Made by a program: the position numbers and the translations under genes. Positions 25,322 through 35,168 of a DNA stretch of 53,543 nt are shown here, in pieces. Each line of letters opens with the position of its first letter. Position 1 is the first letter of the stretch. This DNA is from Bacteroidales bacterium (GTDB taxonomy: Bacteria > Bacteroidota > Bacteroidia > Bacteroidales > UBA7960). The DNA is taken from the NCBI GenBank assembly GCA_007118495.1, contig SKRM01000023.1, positions 1 through 53,543 of the forward strand. The letters are read 5' to 3'. The notes under the pieces were generated by a model, which saw nothing but the letters and a program-made list of their open reading frames with translations, made no database searches and was not told the DNA's origin.

Positions 25322-28300
25322 GTGCTAATCAGGCGATTTTTCAGTTTTTTTCCGGGATATTGGATTGTTTTGGTCATTGCCCTGCTCCCCGCCCTGGCCC
25401 TGGCATTTCAGCCAGCGGTATCAGTTGTTACAGAACCCGGCGCATCCATACTGCCCACTGAACAGTTAGCTGACGCATCCATACTGCCCACTGAACAGTT
25501 AGCTGACGCATCCATACTGCCCACTGAACAGTTAGCTGACGCATCACAACCCCAGGCTGAACAAACTGCCAATGCACTGCAGCCTCCTGCAGAACAAACC
25601 ACTGCCACTGATACGATTACAGCCCCCCCCATCATCCCTTTGCTGCCGCTTGAAAGTCCGGTTATATACAACCTTGAAAAATTTCCCGTATCCGGACTCT
25701 CCCTAAGAAACCCAAGCCCCATCAAGACCCATTACGAGTACGATCCGGTTACCAACAGTTATATCAAGACCAGGCGCATAGGTGATATGGTGATCGGCAC
25801 CCCGGTTTACATCCCTTTTGAGGAGTACCTGAAATACGACATGGACAGGCGGCTTCAGGAGTATTGGCGTGAAAAGGCAACACCTCAGGGTTTTGAACGT
25901 CGTGCAGGGCTGATACCAGAAATCCATGTGGGCGGAGAATTCTTTGACCGCATATTCGGAGGCAGTACCATTGATATCAGGCCCAGCGGATCGGCTGAGC
26001 TGATTTTCGGGGTGATGACCAACTATCGTGAAGACCCCGCCCTGGATGAAAAAAGGCGGCGTACCACCAACTTCGATTTCCAGCAAAAAATTCAATTGGC
26101 CGTTGAAGCCAATATCGGAACAAAAATATCACTGGGAGCCAATTATAATACTGAATCGACCTTTGATTTTGAGAACCGGATGAAGCTTGAATACCGGGGA
26201 ACTGAAGATGAAATTGTACAGCTTATAGAAGCCGGCGATGTGACCCTTCCCCTATCGGGAAGTCTGATCCGCGGCACCCAGGGGTTATTCGGATTCAAGA
26301 CCCAGCTCAAGTTCGGAAATACCATGATCACCAGCGTATTTTCACAGCAAAAGACCGAATCATCAACCATTGAAGTGGCCGGCGGTGCCCAGCGCACCCA
26401 TTTTGAAATCAAAGCCGACGAATACGAAGAAAACCGCCATTATTTCATGGCGCAATATTTTCGCGACCAATATGATGGAGCCCTGTCGACCCTGCCCGTT
26501 GTGACCTCAAACATCAACATCACCCGCATTGAGGTTTGGGTAACCAATGTGGGGGCAGCCACCCAAAACAACCGAAATATCGTTGCCTTTGCTGATCTGG
26601 GTGAACACCAACCGCACAACCCACAGCTCACAGGCAGCGGCAGAAGGGCACCCGGCAACAACTCCAATAACCTATACGCCAATATGGTGGGCTCACCCAT
26701 CAGGAATATCAGCCAGGTGAACAGCCATTTGCAAGGCCAGGGATATACTTCGGGAACAGACTATGAAAACGTTGAGAATGCCCGTCTGCTTCGCAGCAAT
26801 GAATACACATTCAACCCAAAACTAGGTTTTATATCACTGAACCGGTCACTGAATCCTGACCAGGTGCTGGCTGTGGCATACCAATATACCCTTATCGGAG
26901 ATACCACCACATACCAGGTAGGTGAATTTACCAACGAGATCAGTGCCCCGGGCGGGCTTATCGTTAAGCTGCTCAAAAGCACCGCCACCAACACCAACCT
27001 GCCCATGTGGGATCTGATGATGAAAAACGTCTACAATCTGGGATCGTTTCAGATTAGCCGTGACCAGTTCAGGCTGAACGTTCTTTACGAAAGTGAAGAG
27101 CTGGGCGTACCCGTCGGATACCTTGATGAAGGACCGGTGCAGGGCCAGCCCCTGATCCGCGTAATGGGGCTTGACCGTCTCAACACCCAGCTTGATCCCA
27201 TACCCGATGGCGTGTTTGACTTTATTGACAATGCCGCAACGGCAGGAGGTACCATCCAGGCCGATAACGGAAGAATCTACTTTCCGGTGGTGGAGCCCTT
27301 CGGCAGCCATCTGCGGAAGCAACTTGAAGAAAAAGCCCTGGGTGATAAATATGCCTTTGATTCTCTTTACACCACCACCAAATACAGGGCCAGGCAATTC
27401 CCTGAAAAAAACCGCTGGCTGCTTGAGGGAAGTTTCCAGTCGGCTGCCGGTTCGGAAATTCCGCTGAATGCCATGAATGTCCCCCCCGGGTCGGTAGTTG
27501 TAACGGCAGGCGGGGTGCCCCTGGTCGAAAATGTGGATTATACAGTTGACTATGTCCTCGGACGGGTACGCATAATCAATGAAGGCATCCTCAATTCAGG
27601 AACCCCTATCAGGATCTCACTTGAAAGCGCCAACCTTTTCAACCTGCAAACCAAAACCCTGATGGGTACCCATATTGACCACAGATTCAACGAAAATTTC
27701 AATCTGGGGGCAACCATCATGCGGTTATCGGAGCGCCCGCTGACCCAAAAAGTCAGCTACGGTGATGAACCCATTGCCAACACCATCTGGGGGCTGAACA
27801 CCACATACACCACAGAGTCAATGCTGGTGACAAGGATACTTGACAGGTTGCCTTTTTACAATACCACCACGCCCTCACGATTTACCTTCAATGCTGAATT
27901 TGCACATCTGATTCCGGGCCACTCGCGCCATATTGGCAGTGCAGGGACAGCCTATATAGATGATTTTGAGGCGAGCAAATCAGCCATTGACCTGAAAAAC
28001 GTGCAAAGGTGGCATATTGCCAGCACCCCCCAGCACCAGACCACCCCCGGCATGTTCCCTGAAGGAGCCCCCGGTACAGAGCTGGCTTTCAGGTTCAATG
28101 TGGCCAGATTGGCGTGGTACGTGGTTGACCCCCTGTTTACCAGAAACAACAACCTGACCCCGTCACATATCCGCAACGATCCTGACCAGCGGTCAAACCA
28201 CTTTGTCAGAGAAGTGCTTGAAACAGAGATCTGGCCAAACAAAGAAAGCCCCACAGGTATCCCTTCGCCCATTCCAATTCTGAACATGGCATTCTATCCC

Positions 28301-31300
28301 ACAGAAAGGGGACCCTATAACTATGACGCCAGGCCTTCACCCTTTAGCAGCGGGATGGCACAAGACGGGACACTCATCAATCCGGCATCACGCTGGGGTG
28401 GTGTTATGCGAGGCCTGCCCATGACAGATTTCGAAGCAGCCAACATTGAATATGTGGAATTTTGGATCATGGACCCCTTTGTCTACAACCCAAACCACAG
28501 TGGTGGTGACCTGTATATTAATTTGGGTGATGTATCAGAAGATGTACTCCGTGATGGCCGCAAAAGCTTTGAGAATGGTCTGCCCATTGATGACGTGGTA
28601 CTCAATGTGGATACCACCATCTGGGGTCGTGTACCCACCGTACAGGCCGTGGTGAATGCCTTTGACAACAATCCGAATTCGAGAGAATTTCAAGACGTGG
28701 GTCTTGACGGGCTCAGTACCGACGACGAAAGAACATTCTTCAATGAAAACTTTATTCAGGTACTGGCTGATATGTATGGCACCAACTCTGAAGCCTATCA
28801 GCAGGCCTGGCAGGATCCCTCAGCCGACAATTACAGGTATTACCGGGGTACAGACCTTGATGCCGCCGAAGTGAGCATCCTTGACAGGTATAAATACTAT
28901 AACGGACTGGAGGCCAACAGCCCCACCGCCGATCAGTCGCCCGAACCCTATCCCACTTCAGCAACCAACCTGCCCAACACCGAAGACATCAACCAAGACG
29001 GTACCCTCAATGAATCAGAAAGATATTTCCAGTACCGCATCAGCCTGAGGCCAGAGGATATGCAACCCGGACAGAACTACATCACCGACGTGATGGAAGC
29101 CACCGTCAGGCTGGCCAATAACCAGGTAGAGACCGTTCGCTGGTATCAGTTCAAGGTGCCCCTGCGTGATCCCAACCGCCAGGTAGTGGGCAATATCCAG
29201 GATTTTAAGTCAATCCGCTTTATGCGTATGTTCTACAAGGGATTCGAAGAACCCATCATTACCCGTTTTGCCACACTTGAGCTGGTCAGGGGCGACTGGA
29301 GAACCTATGACAGAGAACTGATCGAGCCAGGCGAATATGTGCCCGGCGACAATGAAGAAACCACCTTCGAGGTGTTCACCGTAAACATTGAGGAAAACGG
29401 ACAGCGCTTTCCCATCCCCTACGTATTGCCTCCCGGCATTGAACGTGAACAAGACCTGGGAACCACCACCATGCAGCAGCGCAACGAACAATCACTGTCA
29501 ATGCGTGTGTCGAGACTGCAAGACGGTGATGCGAGGGCTGTTTACAAAACCATGAACCTTGATGTAAGGCAATACCGCCGCCTGAAAATGTTTGCGCACG
29601 CCGAGGCCCTTAACGAGATGGAAGATCTAAGAGATGGCGACCTGACTGTCTTTATCAGAATGGGTAGCGACTTTACGGGCAACTATTATGAATATGAAAT
29701 TCCCCTGAAAGTCACTCCGTGGCATCCCCGCACATTCAATCCAGATGTAATCTGGCCTGAAGAGAATAACTTCGATGTTGAGTTTGCCAAACTTCAGGAA
29801 TTAAAGTTGCTGCGTAACACCCTTGCCAGAGAAGCAGACAGCGGTGTGTTCACCAGCAGGCCTTTCTCACAAAATGACGGTGACAACAAGATGACCATTG
29901 TGGGTAACCCCACCCTGTCGAACATCCAGGTACTTATGATCGGTATCCGCAACCCCAAAAAGACCAGCCGTACTCCGCAAGATGACGGATTAGCCAAGTC
30001 GGCCGAGATCTGGGTGAATGAGCTGCGCCTGTACGACTTTAACGACCAGGGAGGCTGGGCAGCCAATGCCCGGATGAACGCCAACCTGGCCGACCTGGGT
30101 AACCTGACCGTGGCCGGTTTTATGAGCACACCCGGATTCGGCAGCGTAGAACAAAGGGTTAACGAGCGCCAGCAAGAAGAGATCTTCACCTATGACATTG
30201 CCACCAATCTTGAGCTGGGGCGGCTGTTCCCGGAAAATTTCGGGTTGCGTATCCCCATGCATTTCAGTTATTCTGAATCTGTGAGCAATCCGCTATACAA
30301 TCCGTTGAATCCGGATATATTTCTTGAAGACGATCTGGCCTCATACGAGACCCAGGCCGAACGAGATTCAATCTTACGATTGGCACAAGATCTGGTCAGG
30401 CGCAAGAGCTTGAATTTCAGCAATGTTTCTTTTGCAGGACCACAAGCCTGGCGAAACCGTTTCTTCAGCCCGGGCAACTTTGATTTCACCTATGCCTACA
30501 CAACCCTTTTTGCGCGGAATGTGGATATCCAATACGACCGACAGACCCATTGGCGGGCTGCAATGGGATACAATTACTCCACTTCACCCAACAATGTAAC
30601 ACCATTTGCAAACTGGAGTATATTTCAGCATGACCTGCTGAGGCTTTTCAGAGATTTCAACTTTTATTACCTGCCCCGCTCAGTCAGTTTCCGCTCAAAT
30701 ATGGACAGAGGCTATGCAGAGTCGCTCATGCGGGCCAAAAGCACCGGGGTGGTGTTGCTTGAGCCCAATTATATCAAAAACTTTGACTGGAACCGAATTT
30801 TTGACCTGCGCTTTGACCTGACACGTTCGCTTCGCCTTGAATTCTCATCAACCACCCTTGCCCGCATTGATGAGCCGGCCGGACCCATGGATCAGAGGGC
30901 TGATGACTATCAGGCCCGAAGAGATACCATCTGGAGTAATATCAAGAGCCTGGGGCGCACCACTTTTTACACCCACAGGGTTAACCTGACCTATAATATC
31001 CCGACCAACCGGCTGCCATTGCTTGACTGGGTTAATGCCACAGCTGGCTATGCGGCTGATTTTGATTGGATAGCAGCACCGCTTTCGGCCATTGATTTGG
31101 GTAATACCGTTGAAAACTCACAAACCCTCAGGCTGAACTTCAATGGTAACCTGGTGACCCTGTACAATAAAATAGGCTATCTGCAACGCATCAACCAGCA
31201 AGGAGCCGCAAGGCCAGGTGCCCAACCGGGCAGAGGGCCGCAGCCACCTGCCCAGCAACAGGAGCAGGAAAGGCCAGACTTTGCCCGGCTGATGCTTGAA

Positions 31301-32662
31301 ACCACATTACGTATGCTCATGGGGGTGAGGAATATCCAGATCAACTATACTGAAACCAACGGCATCCACATGCCAGGATTCCAACCCACCCCCAGTCTGC
31401 TTGGACAAGACTGGAACCTGGATGCCCCCGGATCAGGCTTTATTTTTGGGAGCCAGCGTGATATCCGCGAACAGGCCGCCCGCGAAGGCTGGATTACCGA
31501 CAATCCAAACCTGAACACACCCTATATACAAAACACCAACAAAAACCTTACGGCCCGCTCGTCGATTGAACCCATCCGCAATATGCGCATTGAGCTAAAT
31601 GCCCAAAGGCAACAAACAAGAAACCATACCGAGTATTTCAAAGCCGACACACTGGGGAATTTCGGATCATTTAACCCCGTTGAAAGGGGCAGTTTTACCA
31701 TCTCATTCCTGACCATCCGCACAGCCTTTGAGTCGGTTGACACCAGGTTCTACACCTCTGAAAACTTCGAGAATTTCAAAGATTACCGTCTTGAGATCGC
31801 CATGAGGCTGGCCCAGGGCAACCCCAACTGGGATGGGCAAATGAATGACACCACCGGCTTCCCCGTAGGTTATGGTCAAAGCTCACAAGATGTATTGATT
31901 CCGGCCTTTTTAGCTGCCTATTCAGGATCAGACCCCTCGAGTTCAACACTGAATCCGTTTTTGCGCATACCCATTCCGAGCTGGCGATTGACATATGACG
32001 GACTGTCACGCATTCCTGCTTTTCAGCGGGTGTTCCAGTCATTCACCATCGGGCACGGATACCGAAGCACGTTTACCATCGGTAACTTCCAGTCAGATTT
32101 GCGTTACCGTGAACTAGACGGTTACCAGGCAGCCAGGGAGGCAGCCACACAAAACTTTGTTCCGGAATATGAGATTGCCCAGGTCAGCATCAATGAAAGA
32201 TTTGAGCCACTACTGAATGTGGATATCACCTGGCAGAACAGCCTGATGACCCGTCTTGAATACCGGCGGTCAAGGGATATCACCATGAGTTTTGCCAACA
32301 ACCAGCTTACCGATTTCCATAGCAGTGAGATCATCATCGGAGCCGGTTACCGCTTTCAGGATCTGGCCTTCAACATCAGCTCAGGAGGAAGCAGACAGCG
32401 CATACAGAGTGATCTGGTTTTAAGGCTGGATATGTCGTTGCGTGAGAACCGCACCATTCTGCGCAAGCTTCTTGAAGAAACCGATGTAATTTCAGCCGGA
32501 CAGCGTGTAGTGGCCATGAACTTTTCTGCCGATTACCAGATCAGTGCCAGGGTAAACTTCAGGTTCTTTTTCGACCGCACCCTTACCAATCCTTTTGTGT
32601 CAAACCAGTTTCCCAACACCAATACGCATGGTGGGTTTAGTCTCAGGTTTATTCTCATATAG
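25322..32662 (+). CDS. sprA: SprA/Sov, outer-membrane translocon of the type IX secretion system
   Basis: This 2446-residue protein is predicted to form the giant single-chain beta-barrel through which T9SS cargo crosses the outer membrane. The start is GTG, 23 nt after ruvA. A signal peptide (about 1-29) is followed by a low-complexity Pro/Ala/Gln-rich stretch (about 35-100) built partly from three identical 11-residue repeats. The rest is a long aromatic-rich beta-barrel with paired SprA-type domains, including a Pro/Gln-rich insertion (GAARPGAQPGRGPQPPAQQQ) and a final strand ending in FSLRFILI. Size, order after ruvA and barrel pattern match known SprA proteins. It would export the three sorting-domain proteins in this window. 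No other T9SS genes (PorV, GldKLMN) are present here. Confidence 0.95.
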   Translation: MLIRRFFSFFPGYWIVLVIALLPALALAFQPAVSVVTEPGASILPTEQLADASILPTEQLADASILPTEQLADASQPQAEQTANALQPPAEQTTATDTITAPPIIPLLPLESPVIYNLEKFPVSGLSLRNPSPIKTHYEYDPVTNSYIKTRRIGDMVIGTPVYIPFEEYLKYDMDRRLQEYWREKATPQGFERRAGLIPEIHVGGEFFDRIFGGSTIDIRPSGSAELIFGVMTNYREDPALDEKRRRTTNFDFQQKIQLAVEANIGTKISLGANYNTESTFDFENRMKLEYRGTEDEIVQLIEAGDVTLPLSGSLIRGTQGLFGFKTQLKFGNTMITSVFSQQKTESSTIEVAGGAQRTHFEIKADEYEENRHYFMAQYFRDQYDGALSTLPVVTSNINITRIEVWVTNVGAATQNNRNIVAFADLGEHQPHNPQLTGSGRRAPGNNSNNLYANMVGSPIRNISQVNSHLQGQGYTSGTDYENVENARLLRSNEYTFNPKLGFISLNRSLNPDQVLAVAYQYTLIGDTTTYQVGEFTNEISAPGGLIVKLLKSTATNTNLPMWDLMMKNVYNLGSFQISRDQFRLNVLYESEELGVPVGYLDEGPVQGQPLIRVMGLDRLNTQLDPIPDGVFDFIDNAATAGGTIQADNGRIYFPVVEPFGSHLRKQLEEKALGDKYAFDSLYTTTKYRARQFPEKNRWLLEGSFQSAAGSEIPLNAMNVPPGSVVVTAGGVPLVENVDYTVDYVLGRVRIINEGILNSGTPIRISLESANLFNLQTKTLMGTHIDHRFNENFNLGATIMRLSERPLTQKVSYGDEPIANTIWGLNTTYTTESMLVTRILDRLPFYNTTTPSRFTFNAEFAHLIPGHSRHIGSAGTAYIDDFEASKSAIDLKNVQRWHIASTPQHQTTPGMFPEGAPGTELAFRFNVARLAWYVVDPLFTRNNNLTPSHIRNDPDQRSNHFVREVLETEIWPNKESPTGIPSPIPILNMAFYPTERGPYNYDARPSPFSSGMAQDGTLINPASRWGGVMRGLPMTDFEAANIEYVEFWIMDPFVYNPNHSGGDLYINLGDVSEDVLRDGRKSFENGLPIDDVVLNVDTTIWGRVPTVQAVVNAFDNNPNSREFQDVGLDGLSTDDERTFFNENFIQVLADMYGTNSEAYQQAWQDPSADNYRYYRGTDLDAAEVSILDRYKYYNGLEANSPTADQSPEPYPTSATNLPNTEDINQDGTLNESERYFQYRISLRPEDMQPGQNYITDVMEATVRLANNQVETVRWYQFKVPLRDPNRQVVGNIQDFKSIRFMRMFYKGFEEPIITRFATLELVRGDWRTYDRELIEPGEYVPGDNEETTFEVFTVNIEENGQRFPIPYVLPPGIEREQDLGTTTMQQRNEQSLSMRVSRLQDGDARAVYKTMNLDVRQYRRLKMFAHAEALNEMEDLRDGDLTVFIRMGSDFTGNYYEYEIPLKVTPWHPRTFNPDVIWPEENNFDVEFAKLQELKLLRNTLAREADSGVFTSRPFSQNDGDNKMTIVGNPTLSNIQVLMIGIRNPKKTSRTPQDDGLAKSAEIWVNELRLYDFNDQGGWAANARMNANLADLGNLTVAGFMSTPGFGSVEQRVNERQQEEIFTYDIATNLELGRLFPENFGLRIPMHFSYSESVSNPLYNPLNPDIFLEDDLASYETQAERDSILRLAQDLVRRKSLNFSNVSFAGPQAWRNRFFSPGNFDFTYAYTTLFARNVDIQYDRQTHWRAAMGYNYSTSPNNVTPFANWSIFQHDLLRLFRDFNFYYLPRSVSFRSNMDRGYAESLMRAKSTGVVLLEPNYIKNFDWNRIFDLRFDLTRSLRLEFSSTTLARIDEPAGPMDQRADDYQARRDTIWSNIKSLGRTTFYTHRVNLTYNIPTNRLPLLDWVNATAGYAADFDWIAAPLSAIDLGNTVENSQTLRLNFNGNLVTLYNKIGYLQRINQQGAARPGAQPGRGPQPPAQQQEQERPDFARLMLETTLRMLMGVRNIQINYTETNGIHMPGFQPTPSLLGQDWNLDAPGSGFIFGSQRDIREQAAREGWITDNPNLNTPYIQNTNKNLTARSSIEPIRNMRIELNAQRQQTRNHTEYFKADTLGNFGSFNPVERGSFTISFLTIRTAFESVDTRFYTSENFENFKDYRLEIAMRLAQGNPNWDGQMNDTTGFPVGYGQSSQDVLIPAFLAAYSGSDPSSSTLNPFLRIPIPSWRLTYDGLSRIPAFQRVFQSFTIGHGYRSTFTIGNFQSDLRYRELDGYQAAREAATQNFVPEYEIAQVSINERFEPLLNVDITWQNSLMTRLEYRRSRDITMSFANNQLTDFHSSEIIIGAGYRFQDLAFNISSGGSRQRIQSDLVLRLDMSLRENRTILRKLLEETDVISAGQRVVAMNFSADYQISARVNFRFFFDRTLTNPFVSNQFPNTNTHGGFSLRFILI
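25442..25540 (+). repeat. Three identical 33-bp tandem repeats in the sprA N-terminus
   Basis: Copies at 25442-25474, 25475-25507 and 25508-25540 are base-for-base identical and each encodes ASILPTEQLAD. Exact identity implies recent duplication by slippage. A run of eight C (25623-25630) lies shortly downstream in the same coding stretch. Confidence 0.95.
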
Positions 32663-32892
32663 TTAGGCTCGGCGCGGGGCGCCTCGCAGTTAGCACCTCG
32701 CTCTGCTCGGTGTGTTAGCACCTCGCTCTGCTCGGTGTGTTGGCACCTCGCTCTGCTCGGTGTGTTAGCACCTCGCTCTGCTCGGTGCAGTTATGCCCTC
32801 GGCTTCGCCCCGGGCTTGTTAGCTCAGCCCCGAAGGGGCTTCGCTGTTAGCAGCACTGCGGGCCGTGGTTGGGCAACGCCAGGCGGAGCGGT
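32663..32892 (+). repeat. Large GTTAG-punctuated hairpin cluster behind sprA
   Basis: About nine units lie between the convergent stops of sprA and thiL. Four of them are near-identical 25-bp tandem copies at 32689, 32714, 32739 and 32764: GTTAG or GTTGG followed by CACCTCGCTCTGCTCGGTG. Other units include a GCCC/GGGC hairpin with CTTCG centre and AGCCCC-GAA-GGGGCT. This is the largest cluster of the family in the window, and it fills the whole gap. Confidence 0.85.
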
Positions 32893-33942
32893 TTAGTGCT
32901 TGCGGAGGTGGTCCCAGCCCTGGGCGGTAAGTTTTACCAACTGGCCTGAGCTGGTGAATAAATTGGCTCCTTCGCCTGCTTCGGTTATGTGGCCGATGGG
33001 ATGCATTTCTTCCAGATCTTTAATCTTTTCGAAATCGGCAGGGCTGATGGTAAACAACAGCTCATAATCTTCGCCTCCATTCAGGGCACAGGTGGTAGGA
33101 TCCATATTGAACTCATGGGCAACCTGGCCCATGCGGTGATCGAGCGGGATTTTCTCTTCGTAGATGGTGGCTCCGGTTTTGGAGTTATTACAAATATGCA
33201 GAATCTCTGAGGCCAACCCATCAGAAATATCAATCATTGAGGTGGGCTTCACCCCGGCCTTTTGCAGCAACTCAATAATGTCGCAGCGGGGTTCAGGCTT
33301 TAACTGCCGCTCAAGGATATAGGCATAATTCTCCATGCTGGGCTGCATGTCCGGATTGGCTTTGTACACCTGCTTTTCACGCTCCAAGACCAGCAAACCG
33401 CAGTAGGCAGCACCCAAATCACCACTAACAAATAAAATATCATTGGGTTTGGCTCCGCTACGGTAAACAACATCTTCTTTTTTTGCTTGCCCAATGGCCG
33501 TTATACTAAGGGTCATCCCAAAAGGACTGGTGGTAGTGTCACCCCCCACCATATCAACCTGGTAACGTTCACAGGCCAGCAACATCCCCTCATAAAGTTC
33601 CTCCAGTGCCTCAAGGGTGTAGCGGCTTGAAATGGCCAGACCCACAACCACCTGAAGGGGCTTGGCGTTCATGGCATACACATCTGACAGGTTTACAGCA
33701 ACAGCCTTATATCCCAAATGCTTTAAAGGAGTATAAACCATGTCAAAATGCACCCCTTCAACCAGCAGATCTTTGGTTACAATGGTAAGCATGTCACCAT
33801 TGTCAATAACAGCTGCATCGTCACCAACACCCTTGATGGTCTGCTTGTTCTGAACCCGGGCATTTTTGGTAAGACGATCTATCAATCCAAACTCGCCAAG
33901 AGAGGCAATATCTGTAAGTGGTCTTTCATTATTTTCACTCAT
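32893..33942 (-). CDS. thiL: Thiamine-monophosphate kinase
   Basis: This 349-residue protein phosphorylates thiamine monophosphate to the coenzyme thiamine diphosphate. It has the PurM-like fold with GVGDDAAVID, VNLSDVYAMNAKPLQVVVGL (Mg/ATP site), DMVGGDTTTSPFG and MIDISDGLASE. I start it at Met-Ser-Glu-Asn, inside the last codons of the DAHP synthase gene (8-nt overlap), because a longer frame would extend 17 residues without similarity. Translational coupling with the upstream gene is likely, although the two pathways are unrelated. Confidence 0.94.
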   Translation of the reverse strand: MSENNERPLTDIASLGEFGLIDRLTKNARVQNKQTIKGVGDDAAVIDNGDMLTIVTKDLLVEGVHFDMVYTPLKHLGYKAVAVNLSDVYAMNAKPLQVVVGLAISSRYTLEALEELYEGMLLACERYQVDMVGGDTTTSPFGMTLSITAIGQAKKEDVVYRSGAKPNDILFVSGDLGAAYCGLLVLEREKQVYKANPDMQPSMENYAYILERQLKPEPRCDIIELLQKAGVKPTSMIDISDGLASEILHICNNSKTGATIYEEKIPLDHRMGQVAHEFNMDPTTCALNGGEDYELLFTISPADFEKIKDLEEMHPIGHITEAGEGANLFTSSGQLVKLTAQGWDHLRKH

Positions 33943-35020
33943 GCTCAAAATTCTTTTTCTGTATAACAACCGAGGCCTCATGCAGCAATTCAAGGAATGT
34001 TTTCACAAATTCGTGATCCAGTCCAAGACCGGTGCCTTTTTTCAGCCTGTCTTCAAATATTTGCTTTTGTCGCGATGGCTGCACCACCTGCTCGCCGAAT
34101 TGTTTTTTCAGCAAGCCTATTTCGGCCGACAAGCCCATGCGCTTTGACAACAACTCTAACAATTTGTCATCATTTTCATCGATGCGCATCCGAACCTCGC
34201 GCAACAATTCTTCAGAGCGGATCTGGTTATTTGCAGGCAAGTTATCCAATATGCCGGCAAACCCGGCAGGTGTGAGCTGCTGCAGCGGATCAGTCAGTGC
34301 ATTATCAGGGTCAGGATGAACCTCAATCATCAACCCATCCATGCCCAGCCACATGGCTTTCGCGGCTACCTCTCCAACCCACTGCCTTTTGCCTGCAATA
34401 TGGCTGGGGTCGCAGATAACGGGCAGAGATGGAATCTCTTTTTTCAAGGCCAGGGGGATGTCCCAAAGGGGGATATTTCTATAAAGGGTTTGCTCATGTG
34501 TTTTGAACCCCCTATGGATGGCAATCAATTTATTTGATCCGGCCAGGGATATCCGCTCAAGGGCACCAATCCACAAATGCAGGTCAGGACTCACAGGGTT
34601 TTTGATCATCACCGGAATCCCGCTGCCTTTGATGGCATTGGCTATCTCCTGCACCATAAAAGGATTTACTGTGGTTCTGGCACCCAGCCAGATGATATCA
34701 ACACCATGTTCAAGGCATTGCAGGGCATGGTCAGGCCTGGCCACCTCAACGGCCATAAGCATACCGGTTTCATGCTTCACCTGCTTTAACCAGGGCAGGG
34801 CTTCGGCACCCTTGCCCTCAAACTGTCCAGGACGGCTTCTTGGTTTCCAGATTCCTGCCCTGAACACCTTCACCCTCCCAATTGCCTTAATTCCGCGTGC
34901 AGTGGCCATAAGCTGTTCGCGGCTTTCAACACTGCATGGGCCGGCAATGATCAGAGGCTCATCACCTGCAGTGAGCCAGACCGGTAAAGGCAAGATGCTG
35001 TTGGGGTGTGTCAGAGGCAT
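33935..35020 (-). CDS. Bifunctional DAHP synthase / chorismate mutase
   Basis: This 361-residue protein fuses a class I-beta 3-deoxy-7-phosphoheptulonate synthase (about residues 1-260) to an AroQ-type chorismate mutase (about 265-355). The synthase half carries IAGPCSVES, FRAGIWKPRSRPGQF, WLGARTTVNP, AIHRGF and PVICDPSHIAGKR. The mutase half starts at REVRMRIDENDDKLLELL. It catalyses the first step of aromatic amino acid synthesis. The fused mutase probably serves as an allosteric sensor of prephenate or chorismate, as known for such fusions. The 5' end is only about 14 nt from a TAACTTTG promoter element, so the leader is very short. Confidence 0.94.
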   Translation of the reverse strand: MPLTHPNSILPLPVWLTAGDEPLIIAGPCSVESREQLMATARGIKAIGRVKVFRAGIWKPRSRPGQFEGKGAEALPWLKQVKHETGMLMAVEVARPDHALQCLEHGVDIIWLGARTTVNPFMVQEIANAIKGSGIPVMIKNPVSPDLHLWIGALERISLAGSNKLIAIHRGFKTHEQTLYRNIPLWDIPLALKKEIPSLPVICDPSHIAGKRQWVGEVAAKAMWLGMDGLMIEVHPDPDNALTDPLQQLTPAGFAGILDNLPANNQIRSEELLREVRMRIDENDDKLLELLSKRMGLSAEIGLLKKQFGEQVVQPSRQKQIFEDRLKKGTGLGLDHEFVKTFLELLHEASVVIQKKNFEHE

Positions 35021-35033
35021 AATCTCTTTTTTG

Positions 35034-35041
35034 CAAAGTTA
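35034..35041 (-). promoter_or_regulatory. Promoter -7 element for the DAHP synthase-thiL operon
   Basis: The minus strand reads TAACTTTG, an exact TAnnTTTG match, ending 14 nt before the start codon. Transcription would begin within about 7-8 nt of the ATG, giving an almost leaderless message. Confidence 0.5.
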
Positions 35042-35137
35042 CACCAATTCAACATATATACCAGCCACGGCCCACAGGGCTATTTTCACTGAAGATGTAT
35101 CAATTTGCACAAAAATGACTTTATATAAAATTATTGG

Positions 35138-35145
35138 TACATTTG
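35138..35145 (+). promoter_or_regulatory. Promoter -7 element for cysH
   Basis: TACATTTG is an exact TAnnTTTG match. Its expected start site, near 35152, lies between the element and the ATG at 35169. This favours 35169 over an in-frame ATG at 35157. Confidence 0.5.
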
Positions 35146-35168
35146 TCGTACATAAAATGGGTGTTCAT

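Noticed and set aside
32689-32788. CRISPR-like 25-bp repeats
   Set aside because: Tandem copies without spacers; part of the hairpin cluster.
34503-35168. N-terminal extension of the CysH frame
   Set aside because: It runs antisense through the DAHP synthase gene; similarity to CysH begins only after 35157-35169, next to a promoter element.
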